64,000 bases of DNA, taken from NCBI GenBank assembly GCA_949282265.1, contig CASDOZ010000013.1:25756-89755 (forward strand), written 5' to 3'. The DNA is from an uncultured Bacteroidales bacterium (GTDB taxonomy: Bacteria > Bacteroidota > Bacteroidia > Bacteroidales > Paludibacteraceae). Under the pieces are notes generated by a model, which worked only from the letters and a program-made list of their open reading frames with translations, did no database searches and was not told the DNA's origin. Shown one piece after another: positions 1-7,626 of the stretch; the stretch's first letter is position 1, and each line of letters begins with the position of its first letter. Made by a program: the position numbers and the translations under genes.

Positions 1-341
1 TTTGCCTGAATTGCCGTTTCCCCTACAAGTCCAATATAGACAAGAACGAAGTGGATATTATCGTGAACACGGGTACGAAAATCCTGTTTGTGGAGTGCAA
101 GACGCAGGTATGGAACAGCACGGATGTGGACAAGTTCCACAGTGTGGTGAAGACTTATGGCGGCATGGGCAGCAAAGCCCTGTTTGTTACGCTGGGAAGA
201 ATGACGGATGCTGTCAGCGACAAATGTGATGAATACAAGATATTGCACTTTTCGCTGTCAGATGACCACAAGGGCTTAGGCGCAGAGAAGGCCTTGGGCT
301 GGTTACTCAACACGGAGTTATACGCTATCAATACAAAATGA
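1..341 (+). CDS. Card1/Can2-like CARF nuclease, C-terminal part (5' end outside window)
   Basis: The reading frame is open from position 3 and stops at 339-341; the N-terminus lies outside the window. The visible part carries a PD-(D/E)xK nuclease core: Asp at 54-56 within NEVDI, then the strand LFVECK with Glu at 93-95 and Lys at 99-101. That arrangement is typical of the DUF1887 family (Card1/Can2), dimeric nucleases switched on by cyclic tetra-adenylate that the type III CRISPR complex makes when it binds foreign RNA. The CARF half, which would bind the messenger, is not visible. The next gene, another CARF effector, overlaps by ATGA at 338-341, so the two are probably translationally coupled. 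Family assignment rests on the nuclease motif and the context. Confidence 0.75.
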   Translation, partial: CLNCRFPYKSNIDKNEVDIIVNTGTKILFVECKTQVWNSTDVDKFHSVVKTYGGMGSKALFVTLGRMTDAVSDKCDEYKILHFSLSDDHKGLGAEKALGWLLNTELYAINTK

Positions 342-2062
342 ATATGGGACGGAAAGTTTTTATTTCGGTGCTCGGCACCGGGTTTTATACCACATGCAGT
401 TATGCCAGCGATGGTTTTTGTTCGACAGCCACCCGTTTTGTCCAGCTGGCCACTTTGGAGCGGCTGCAAAGCATTGTGCCTTGGACGGGGGATGACAGGT
501 TGTTTTTCCTGCTTACGGACAAGGCGCGCAAGGACAATTGGGAAACTTCCGCAAGCGGCCGGCGCCGGTGTCCCTGGAGCGGTTTGGAAGAGGAATACGT
601 CGGACTGAAGGATGAGCTGGGAAAAATGAACCTTGCAGCCGGTATTTGCGATGTGGATATACCCGAAGGGAAGAATGAGGCGGAGATGTGGGAGATATTC
701 AACAAGTTGTTTTCCCAGATAGAGGAAGGAGATGAGCTGTATGTGGACATAACCCACAGTTTCAGGTATCTGCCCATGATGCTCCTTGTTTTTTGCAATT
801 ATGCCAAGTTTTTGAAAGGGACGCATACGTGTTCCATAAGCTACGGCAACTGGGAAAACCGGGACAGGGAAACGGAAACGGCACCTTTTGTGGATTTGCT
901 GTCGTTGTCGGCGTTGCAGGACTGGACATACGCCGCCGCCAACTATTTAGACAACGGTAACCCGCAACAGTTGGTTGCGCTGGGCAAGGATACGCTGAAG
1001 CCGATTTTGCAGGCAGCGCAGGGTAGCAATCCGGATGCCAGTGCGTTGGGGCGTTTTATCAAGTATTTGCCAATGGTGATTGATGAAATGCGTACATGCA
1101 GGGGCATCAGCCTGGTAAAAGCCACCAACATAGGGCGGATGAAAAAGGAGGCGGACAATATGGGGCAGCCTTTTATTACGCCTTTTGTGCCGGTGTTTGA
1201 GAAAATAAAGTCCAATTTCAGCGGATTTGACGTGCAAGCCAATCCGCAGAACGGTTTCCGGGCTGCCGAGTGGTGTTTGCAGAACGGGTTGTACCAGCAG
1301 GCCCTGACCCTTATGTATGAAAACATGGTTACCCTGATTTGCATGGAAGAAGGCTTGGACTGGGAACATGAGGAAGGCCGCAACCTGGTGGGCAATGCTT
1401 TCAAGTTTTATCAGGAAAACACTCCGGAGGAAAAATGGGTGTTGGCAAAGGACCCGGCAAACCCTTGTCCGGCCGACAAGGCTGCCCGGGTGAAAATGCT
1501 TATGGAAAATGCCGATTTGCGCGCGTTGGCTGGCCTGTTTGCCAATATCCGCAACACGCGGAATGATGTGAACCACTCGGGCATGCGGAACAATCCGATG
1601 AGTGTGGAACGTTTGAAGAACAACATAAAGGGTTATTTTAAGGAGCTGGAAGATGTTTGCGTGCGTATGCCGGAAGTCCGCAGGGAGGAGAAGCCGAAAT
1701 TGTTTGTGAACCTGAGCAACCACCCGAGCGGGCAATGGACAGAAACGCAACTGGCTGCGGCGCGGATTTATGGTGAAATCAGGGATATGCCTTTCCCGAA
1801 TGTGCCAGACGAGGCGGATGAGGCCGATATGGATATGCTTGCCGGAGAGTATATAGGGCTGGTGCTTGCTTTGGGACGGGAGTATGACCTGACGGTGCAT
1901 GTAATGGGCGAGATGGTGCTGACCTGCCGGATAGTGCAGGCGTTGCTTGCCGAGGGAATACGTTGCGTGGCTTCCACGACGGAACGTCTGGTCGTTGAAA
2001 AGGGAAACGACGTAAAGGAAGTTTCGTTCCGTTTCCGAAGGTTCAGGGAATATCTTTCTTGA
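338..2062 (+). CDS. Csx1/Csx2-like CARF-HEPN CRISPR effector with an extra C-terminal domain
   Basis: A 574-residue type III CRISPR ancillary effector. The N-terminus (residues 5-20, FISVLGTGFYTTC) is the first strand and loop of a CARF Rossmann fold. VDITHSFRYLPM at about 136-147 is the hallmark second motif of the TM1812/Csx2 group, which binds cyclic oligoadenylate. A HEPN ribonuclease site Rx4H lies at R408-H413 (RNDVNH). Activated enzymes of this type degrade RNA non-specifically. From about residue 452 there is an added module of about 120 residues with conserved-looking motifs NLSNHPS, HVMGEM and ASTTER. I recall similar small stand-alone proteins near type III loci, and its start resembles the Csx15/Csx20 candidate ring nucleases, but that function is inferred. 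The start at 338 overlaps the upstream stop; ATG 344 is an alternative. The last 111 bp are duplicated at 4600-4710. Confidence 0.85.
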   Translation: MNMGRKVFISVLGTGFYTTCSYASDGFCSTATRFVQLATLERLQSIVPWTGDDRLFFLLTDKARKDNWETSASGRRRCPWSGLEEEYVGLKDELGKMNLAAGICDVDIPEGKNEAEMWEIFNKLFSQIEEGDELYVDITHSFRYLPMMLLVFCNYAKFLKGTHTCSISYGNWENRDRETETAPFVDLLSLSALQDWTYAAANYLDNGNPQQLVALGKDTLKPILQAAQGSNPDASALGRFIKYLPMVIDEMRTCRGISLVKATNIGRMKKEADNMGQPFITPFVPVFEKIKSNFSGFDVQANPQNGFRAAEWCLQNGLYQQALTLMYENMVTLICMEEGLDWEHEEGRNLVGNAFKFYQENTPEEKWVLAKDPANPCPADKAARVKMLMENADLRALAGLFANIRNTRNDVNHSGMRNNPMSVERLKNNIKGYFKELEDVCVRMPEVRREEKPKLFVNLSNHPSGQWTETQLAAARIYGEIRDMPFPNVPDEADEADMDMLAGEYIGLVLALGREYDLTVHVMGEMVLTCRIVQALLAEGIRCVASTTERLVVEKGNDVKEVSFRFRRFREYLS

Positions 2063-2092
2063 TAGCTGTATATAAGCATTTTACGTTCTTTG
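1952..2092 (+). repeat. Long direct repeat, copy 1: end of effector gene plus CRISPR leader
   Basis: These 141 bp (last 111 bp of the effector gene with its stop codon, plus 30 bp beyond) recur at 4600-4740 with one visible mismatch (C at 1993, T at 4641). Both copies stand immediately upstream of a CRISPR array in the same orientation, so the unit probably contains the functional leader. The leader would then overlap coding sequence. Confidence 0.9.
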
Positions 2093-2103
2093 GCTATTCT
2101 AAA

Positions 2104-3170
2104 CTCAGAAACCATCTTCCACTAAAACAAGGATTAAGACTGCCCCCATTGGCAGCTTTAACCTCTTCCAACGTGAAGGCTCAGAAACCATCTTCCACTA
2201 AAACAAGGATTAAGACTCAAAAAAACCGATTAAATTTTCTGTTTTCATTGTCTCAGAAACCATCTTCCACTAAAACAAGGATTAAGATCCACATCTGGCA
2301 TCCTGCCAGTCATCGTAAGTCCCTTTCAAAGTCGATTTCCACTAAAACAAGGATTAAGACCGTTCAATACCGACCATGTGCTATAACGGCCGGATTCTCA
2401 GAAACCATCTTCCACTAAAACAAGGATTAAGACTGCAGGAGTTGCATTTGTTCAATACTCAATACTTGTTCTCATAGACTATTTTCCATTAAAACAAGGA
2501 TTAAGACGCCTCTTGGCCTTTCTCGCTGAATGAATTCTTGATTTCTCATAGACTATTTTCCATTAAAACAAGGATTAAGACTCGTTGTACTTTACCGGCA
2601 CGCTAATGTTTTTTCCTCATAGACTATTTTCCATTAAAACAAGGATTAAGACTTCTTTTCGCAAAACTCTAAAAACTGATTTATGTTCTCATAGACTATT
2701 TTCCATTAAAACAAGGATTAAGACACATAGCCTCCAATCTTCCCACACAGGAAGAAGCTCTCTCATAGACTATTTTCCATTAAAACAAGGATTAAGACTA
2801 AGCGGCCTTTGCAGACATGGTGTTTGTTTTAATGGTCTCAGAAACCATCTTCCACTAAAACAAGGATTAAGACCGCATTGCCGAAGCAACGTTAGTATTA
2901 CATTCGATTACTCAGAAACCATCTTCCACTAAAACAAGGATTAAGACAGAATTGCTCGACGTTCTTCAAATTGAAGTAGCCTTCTCAGAAACCATCTTCC
3001 ACTAAAACAAGGATTAAGACATAAAGCTCCGTACTTTATATGTTGGTAGTCTGTCGGCTCAGAAACCATCTTCCACTAAAACAAGGATTAAGACTTAAAT
3101 TCTCTGTTTTCATTGTGATTGATTGATTAAAGACTCAGAAACCATCTTCTACTAAAACAAGGATTAATAT
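2104..3170 (+). CRISPR. CRISPR array 1 (15 repeats of 37 bp, 14 spacers)
   Basis: Repeats of 37 bp start at 2104, 2180, 2252, 2324, 2397, 2471, 2545, 2616, 2688, 2762, 2837, 2911, 2984, 3058 and 3134; spacers are 34-39 bp. The main repeat begins CTCAGAAACCATC and ends ACAAGGATTAAGAC. Repeats 6-10 (2471-2798) are a second version beginning CTCATAGACTATT, with five changes, all in the 5' half. The repeat at 2324 has lost its 5' half, and the last repeat (3134) is degenerate (ends TTAATAT). The decayed right end and the handle-like ATTAAGAC 3' end put the leader on the left and transcription rightward. Repeat length and the CARF neighbours suggest type III. Spacer 2 and spacer 14 share 21 of 22 bases. 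Confidence 0.97.
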
Positions 3171-3538
3171 GCAACTCCACGGGATGCCGGCCTGGTGGGC
3201 GTCATGAGGTTTGGCGGGTATAGGGGATTGGTTTTTAATAAATTGCAACATGTTTCGTGGCATAAGGGTAAACCAGCATCTGCCTTATACATGGCATGAT
3301 AGAAGGTATCAGACATTGCTGTTATCTTGTTAGCTGTCGAACAAGGTGTGTCGGAAGAACGGAATTTTTAATGCAATATAGCCAATAGTGCGAATTTACG
3401 ATATTATATTTTTTCATATTTTTGTCGCTGGATATGGAGAATTTCTATCAAGGAACTTTTGCAACGACGGGGTGCTATGTGCTATGATAATACGATTCAT
3501 AATTGCCAAGTTTGTGTTGTTTTAAATATGGTAAAATA
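3171..3538. other. Intergenic stretch between array 1 and the RhuM gene
   Basis: I find no convincing gene here. A TATTTTTG (-7 type, 3417-3424) could drive the RhuM gene. The end of the stretch (3499-3526) has the pattern ATAATTGCCAA, nine bases, GTTTTAAA, which recurs with the same geometry at 4741-4768 in front of array 2. Confidence 0.5.
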
Positions 3539-4519
3539 ATGGAAGACAATAAAATACTTATCTATCAAGATGATAACGAGATAACACGCGTGTCCGTCCG
3601 TTTTGCAGACGAAGATTTGTGGCTTACCCAGAATCAATTAGCCGATATATATGACACGACACAGCAGAATATTGCGCAGCATATTGCCAATATATACCGC
3701 GATAATGAACTGGATGAAGCAACTCACAAGAAATTCTTGTTAGTTCAAACCGAAGGATCGCGTCAGGTGAAACGCAATATCGACCATTACAACCTCGATA
3801 TGATTATCGCGTTGGGCTATCGTGTCCAGTCGCAGATTGCCACACGCTTTCGTCGCTGGGCTACGCAAAGACTCCACGAGTACATACAAAAGGGGTTTGC
3901 AATGGATGATGAACGGCTTAAACAGGGTGGCAACCGCTACTTCCGCGAACTCTTGCAACGCATTCGGGATATTCGCAGCAGCGAACGCAATTTTTATCAG
4001 CAGGTTACGGACATTTATGCAACCGCTGTTGATTACGACCCTCGTAGCGATATGACCAAAACTTTCTTTGCTACCGTTCAGAACAAGTTGCATTATGCTG
4101 TCCATGAAAATACCGCTGCCGAGGTAATCTATAATCGGGTGGACAGTGAAAAACCCTTTGTCGGAATGACGAACTTCAAAGGCAACTATGTGACCAAAGA
4201 CGATGTGAAAATTGCCAAGAATTATCTATCGGAGATAGAATTGCAGCGGTTGAATCTGCTTGTGTCTGGATTTTTGGATTTTGCTGAGTTTCAGGCGTTG
4301 GAGATGAATCCGATGACCATGAAAGATTGGATAGAGACGCTGGATAATCAAATTATCGCCAACAAACGCAAGGTGTTGATAGGCAATGGAAATATTTCCC
4401 ATAAAGAAGCGATGGAAAAGGCTCAAAAAGAATTCGAAATATACCGACAGCGCGAAATGAGTTTGTTTGAAAGCGATTTCGACCGAGTTATTAAAATGCT
4501 AAAAGAAAAGGATAAATAG
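3539..4519 (+). CDS. RhuM-family protein
   Basis: A 326-residue protein of the RhuM family (named after a Salmonella pathogenicity-island gene; biochemical role unknown). The N-terminal half has an HTH-like segment (WLTQNQLADIYDTTQQNIAQH, a DNA-binding-like arrangement) followed by the typical EGSRQVKR and HYNLDMIIALGYRVQS motifs and RFRRWATQRLHEYI. The C-terminal part is charged and helical (about 270-326), possibly coiled coil. I chose ATG 3539 because the family match begins there; an earlier in-frame start at 3503 adds only unlike sequence. RhuM genes are common passengers of restriction-modification and other defence loci. Here the gene sits between two CRISPR arrays, between array 1 and a copied leader, as if it arrived with the duplication. 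No cas role is known. Confidence 0.88.
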   Translation: MEDNKILIYQDDNEITRVSVRFADEDLWLTQNQLADIYDTTQQNIAQHIANIYRDNELDEATHKKFLLVQTEGSRQVKRNIDHYNLDMIIALGYRVQSQIATRFRRWATQRLHEYIQKGFAMDDERLKQGGNRYFRELLQRIRDIRSSERNFYQQVTDIYATAVDYDPRSDMTKTFFATVQNKLHYAVHENTAAEVIYNRVDSEKPFVGMTNFKGNYVTKDDVKIAKNYLSEIELQRLNLLVSGFLDFAEFQALEMNPMTMKDWIETLDNQIIANKRKVLIGNGNISHKEAMEKAQKEFEIYRQREMSLFESDFDRVIKMLKEKDK

Positions 4520-4599
4520 ATTTCGTGTGATTCGTGAGTTAATCTACAATAACAGAATCCTGTCTGGGCAGGAACGGGTAGAGTGCTGCAAAATGTATT

Positions 4600-4740
4600 G
4601 AGGGAATACGTTGCGTGGCTTCCACGACGGAACGTCTGGTTGTTGAAAAGGGAAACGACGTAAAGGAAGTTTCGTTCCGTTTCCGAAGGTTCAGGGAATA
4701 TCTTTCTTGATAGCTGTATATAAGCATTTTACGTTCTTTG
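4600..4740 (+). repeat. Long direct repeat, copy 2: effector-gene remnant plus leader of array 2
   Basis: Near-perfect copy of 1952-2092. It includes the last 37 codons of the CARF-HEPN gene and its stop (4708-4710) but no start, so it is a non-coding remnant. After the shared part, array 2 begins 38 bp later (4779), against 11 bp in array 1. Confidence 0.9.
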
Positions 4741-4778
4741 ATAATTGCCAAAATAATAGCGTTTTAAAATAAATTGCT

Positions 4779-5611
4779 CTCAGAAACCATCTTCCACTAA
4801 AACAAGGATTAAGACTTATCAACCGGCGGTCAAGGGTATAGACAAGTATTCTCAGAAACCATCTTCCACTAAAACAAGGATTAAGACTGTCGTAGTGGTG
4901 TACGTGCCATCGCTTTTTCGCACTCAGAAACCATCTTCCACTAAAACAAGGATTAAGACTTTTCCCTGTAAATTCATAATTGTTAAATTTAATGCTCAGA
5001 AACCATCTTCCACTAAAACAAGGATTAAGACTCTTGGAATCCAATCCCGTCTAATTCTGGTGCGTGCCTCAGAAACCATCTTCCACTAAAACAAGGATTA
5101 AGACCTTAGCCCCATGTTTTTTTTCATTGTACTCTTGCTGTCTCAGAAACCATCTTCCACTAAAACAAGGATTAAGACCTGTCCATAGCTCATCGTTCAA
5201 ACGTTTTTCAAACAACTCAGAAACCATCTTCCACTAAAACAAGGATTAAGACAATATTTTACGCGCCAAAAACTCAAATAGAGCTACCTCAGAAACCATC
5301 TTCCACTAAAACAAGGATTAAGACTTTCTTGCATCCACTTTTAAGCAGTTCTGCAACACTCAGAAACCATCTTCCACTAAAACAAGGATTAAGACTTTTC
5401 CAAATATGGCATTATTACCATTTGGAACAACTCAGAAACCATCTTCCACTAAAACAAGGATTAAGACCAACTTGGGAAGTTATTTTAGTTTTTTAATTAA
5501 AACTCAGAAACCATCTTCCACTAAAACAAGGATTAAGACTACTTCGTTTGTTGCGTTTTCGTTTTCAACAGTTTCTCAGAAACCATCTTCCACTAAAACA
5601 AGGATTAAGAC
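4779..5611 (+). CRISPR. CRISPR array 2 (12 repeats of 37 bp, 11 spacers)
   Basis: Repeats start at 4779, 4851, 4923, 4995, 5068, 5142, 5216, 5288, 5359, 5431, 5503 and 5575; spacers are 34-37 bp. All twelve repeats are the main version seen in array 1, with no degenerate copy at either end. The uniformity and intact last repeat suggest a younger or recently truncated array. Orientation is the same as array 1, with the copied leader on the left. No spacer is obviously shared with array 1. Confidence 0.97.
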
Positions 5612-5929
5612 ATAAGCGGTGTTGGCACTCAAAAGGTGGACAATCAAACTGTCAAAGTTCCTGCGCCTTGCATGTCCCACTTGTGCCATGTTTTTGAATC
5701 CGGCTTATCATTTGTTGAACTCATGTTTGTTTTACAGCAAAGCATCAGAAAGTTTGCAGAAATTATCTGATATTCAAAATAATTCCGTAACTTTGTCCCC
5801 GGTGATCATGGCAATTATTGTTCGTAATTCTTTGTTTTTAGTACCATAGAGATATGGCATTCTTTGTTGATTATCAAATTTTCAGCTACTTATAATCCTC
5901 TGAACTTACATTAATATAGGACTTAAAAT
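5612..5929. other. Intergenic stretch after array 2
   Basis: No supported gene. A 76-codon open frame (5619-5849) has no recognisable features and I do not call it. TAACTTTG at 5788-5795 fits the Bacteroidota -7 element and could start a long leader for the BspA-like gene, but I see no matching -33 TTTG at the right distance. Confidence 0.4.
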
Positions 5930-7420
5930 ATGAAAAAATCTACACGATTGTTTGTTGCCGGTGTCTTGACATTGTTTTGCGGCCGGATGTTTGCATTTGA
6001 ATATCAAGGATTGAATTATTCTGTTTTGTCGGAAGAAAACATGACGGTCAGCGTTTCCAAAGGCTCTGCCGATCCGGATGGTGCTCTGGTCATTCCTGAA
6101 AAGGTGTATGATGGTGATAAGGAATATACGGTGACTGAGGTTGCAGCACAGGGATTTACAAGGTGTCAGCAACTGACATCTGTTGAAATGCCAAATACAG
6201 TAACCGTACTGAATAATGATTGTTTCATGACGTGTACTGCGCTTACGGATGTCGTCCTCTCAAACAGCCTGAAGACGATAGGCAGGTTTGCGTTCAACGG
6301 AAGCAAAATAAAATCCATAACATTGCCGGTGGCTTTGGAAAGCATTGGAAATCAGGCTTTCTGCAATTGTTTTGATTTGAGGGAGTTTGTTATGGATGGC
6401 GCTGGGGAGTATTTCTCAGTCGAGGACGGTGTTTTATTCAATGCCGATAAGACAACGCTGGTTTCGTATCCGAATATGAAAGGCGATACCTATGTTATCC
6501 CTTCTTTTGTAACAACAATTGGTGAGAATGCTTTCTATTCCTGCCGTGCTCTCAAATCTGTTACTGTTGGCGATAATGTGAAATCCGTACTTCAAGGTGC
6601 ATTCTACAACTGTGTTGCGCTGGAGCAGATTGTTTTGCCAAACACAGTGACAACATTGGAAGACTGGGTGTTTGCCTATTGCTATGCTTTGAAGTCGGCT
6701 GTTTTGCCGGACGGTATTACTGCCATAGGCAATGACTTGTTTGCCGGCTGTAGTCTTCTTGAATCAATTGATATACCAGAAAGCGTTACAAGTATTGGCG
6801 GTCAGGCTTTTCACAGCTGCGCATCATTGAAAAGCGTTGGCTGGAGCAAGAATATAGAAATTGTCGGTTTCGAAGCGTTTTCCGGTTGCAAGTCACTGAC
6901 AGAGATGGTCCTTTCTTCTCCTGTAACTGAAATTGGTCGGGAAGCGTTCTACGGTTGTGCCGGCATGAAGAAGCTGGTGTTGCCAGCCGAGCTTGAATAT
7001 TTGGCAGATGCGATTATCCTTGAGTGTGTTGAACTGGATACTGTTGTATGTTATGCAACCGTACCTCCTTCATGCGCTCAATGGGTGTTTGAGGGGCTTC
7101 CTGAAAACTGCAAACTTTATGTGCCAGAGAACACAATGGAAGATTATTCAAAGGCTTCCGGTTGGAACAAGTTCAAATATATATATGAAATAAAATCCAC
7201 CGGAATAGAATCAACCCAATATGATTCGTTCAGCATCTATGCGGCCGGACGTACTCTTGTTGTTGATAATTTGCCTGCTCCTGAAACAGTAACTGTTTAT
7301 AATCTGAATGGTTGCAAGGTTGCAGAGTTTATGGCTGTGCCTGGTCGCAACAGAATGGAACTGGATGCTGGACTTTATGTTGTCCGTTGCGCAGGAAAGA
7401 GTGCAAAGGTTGTGCTTTGA
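5930..7420 (+). CDS. BspA-like leucine-rich repeat surface protein
   Basis: A 496-residue secreted protein. Residues 1-23 are a signal peptide ending near MFAFEY. Most of the protein is tandem LRR_5 (BspA/TpLRR) repeats of about 23 residues with the cores LTSVEMPNTVTVL, LTDVVLSNSLKTIG and LESIDIPESVTSIGGQAF. The last 75 residues (from TGIESTQ) form a beta-rich tail with VTVYNLNGCKV, ELDAGLYVVR and a final KVVL, like the C-terminal sorting domain of the type IX secretion system. Proteins of this type are surface-exposed and often bind host proteins or other bacteria; the partner here is unknown. It is a single gene, closed by the hairpin at 7564-7602. Confidence 0.88.
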   Translation: MKKSTRLFVAGVLTLFCGRMFAFEYQGLNYSVLSEENMTVSVSKGSADPDGALVIPEKVYDGDKEYTVTEVAAQGFTRCQQLTSVEMPNTVTVLNNDCFMTCTALTDVVLSNSLKTIGRFAFNGSKIKSITLPVALESIGNQAFCNCFDLREFVMDGAGEYFSVEDGVLFNADKTTLVSYPNMKGDTYVIPSFVTTIGENAFYSCRALKSVTVGDNVKSVLQGAFYNCVALEQIVLPNTVTTLEDWVFAYCYALKSAVLPDGITAIGNDLFAGCSLLESIDIPESVTSIGGQAFHSCASLKSVGWSKNIEIVGFEAFSGCKSLTEMVLSSPVTEIGREAFYGCAGMKKLVLPAELEYLADAIILECVELDTVVCYATVPPSCAQWVFEGLPENCKLYVPENTMEDYSKASGWNKFKYIYEIKSTGIESTQYDSFSIYAAGRTLVVDNLPAPETVTVYNLNGCKVAEFMAVPGRNRMELDAGLYVVRCAGKSAKVVL

Positions 7421-7563
7421 CCGTTGTTTGTTTGGGCCTAATATGGAATCCGGTAATTTGTAAAGGTATTCATATCTTCGTATTAAAAACATCTTTCTTT
7501 TGTTTCGATAGACTGGCTATTGACTCAAAAAAAGGAGTGTATTGGATTTTATAAAGTTTTTGT

Positions 7564-7602
7564 CGGTACTGATTTCGTGGATAATATCCGGAATCAGTAC
7601 CG
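7564..7602. terminator. Bidirectional hairpin terminator
   Basis: Perfect 11-bp stem CGGTACTGATT (7564-7574) and AATCAGTACCG (7592-7602), with T-rich flanks, between the convergent BspA-like gene and the restriction-modification operon. Confidence 0.85.
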
Positions 7603-7626
7603 TTTCATTTCTATGAAATCCCCGTT

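Noticed and set aside
947-1900. 317-codon open frame on the minus strand
   Set aside because: It is antisense to the CARF-HEPN gene, which has clear CARF and HEPN motifs.
2059-2932. Open frames crossing CRISPR arrays (also 4895-5089 and 5406-5615)
   Set aside because: Their translations are repeats of the CRISPR repeat (KPSSTKTRIKT) and so are not proteins.
4539-5044. Minus-strand frames around the copied leader
   Set aside because: They mirror the duplicated effector-gene end and the repeats.
5612-5760. Possible insertion-sequence remnant beside array 2
   Set aside because: I could find neither inverted ends nor a transposase-like translation.
5619-5849. 76-codon open frame after array 2
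   Set aside because: No signal peptide, motif or ribosome-binding context; the region reads as non-coding.
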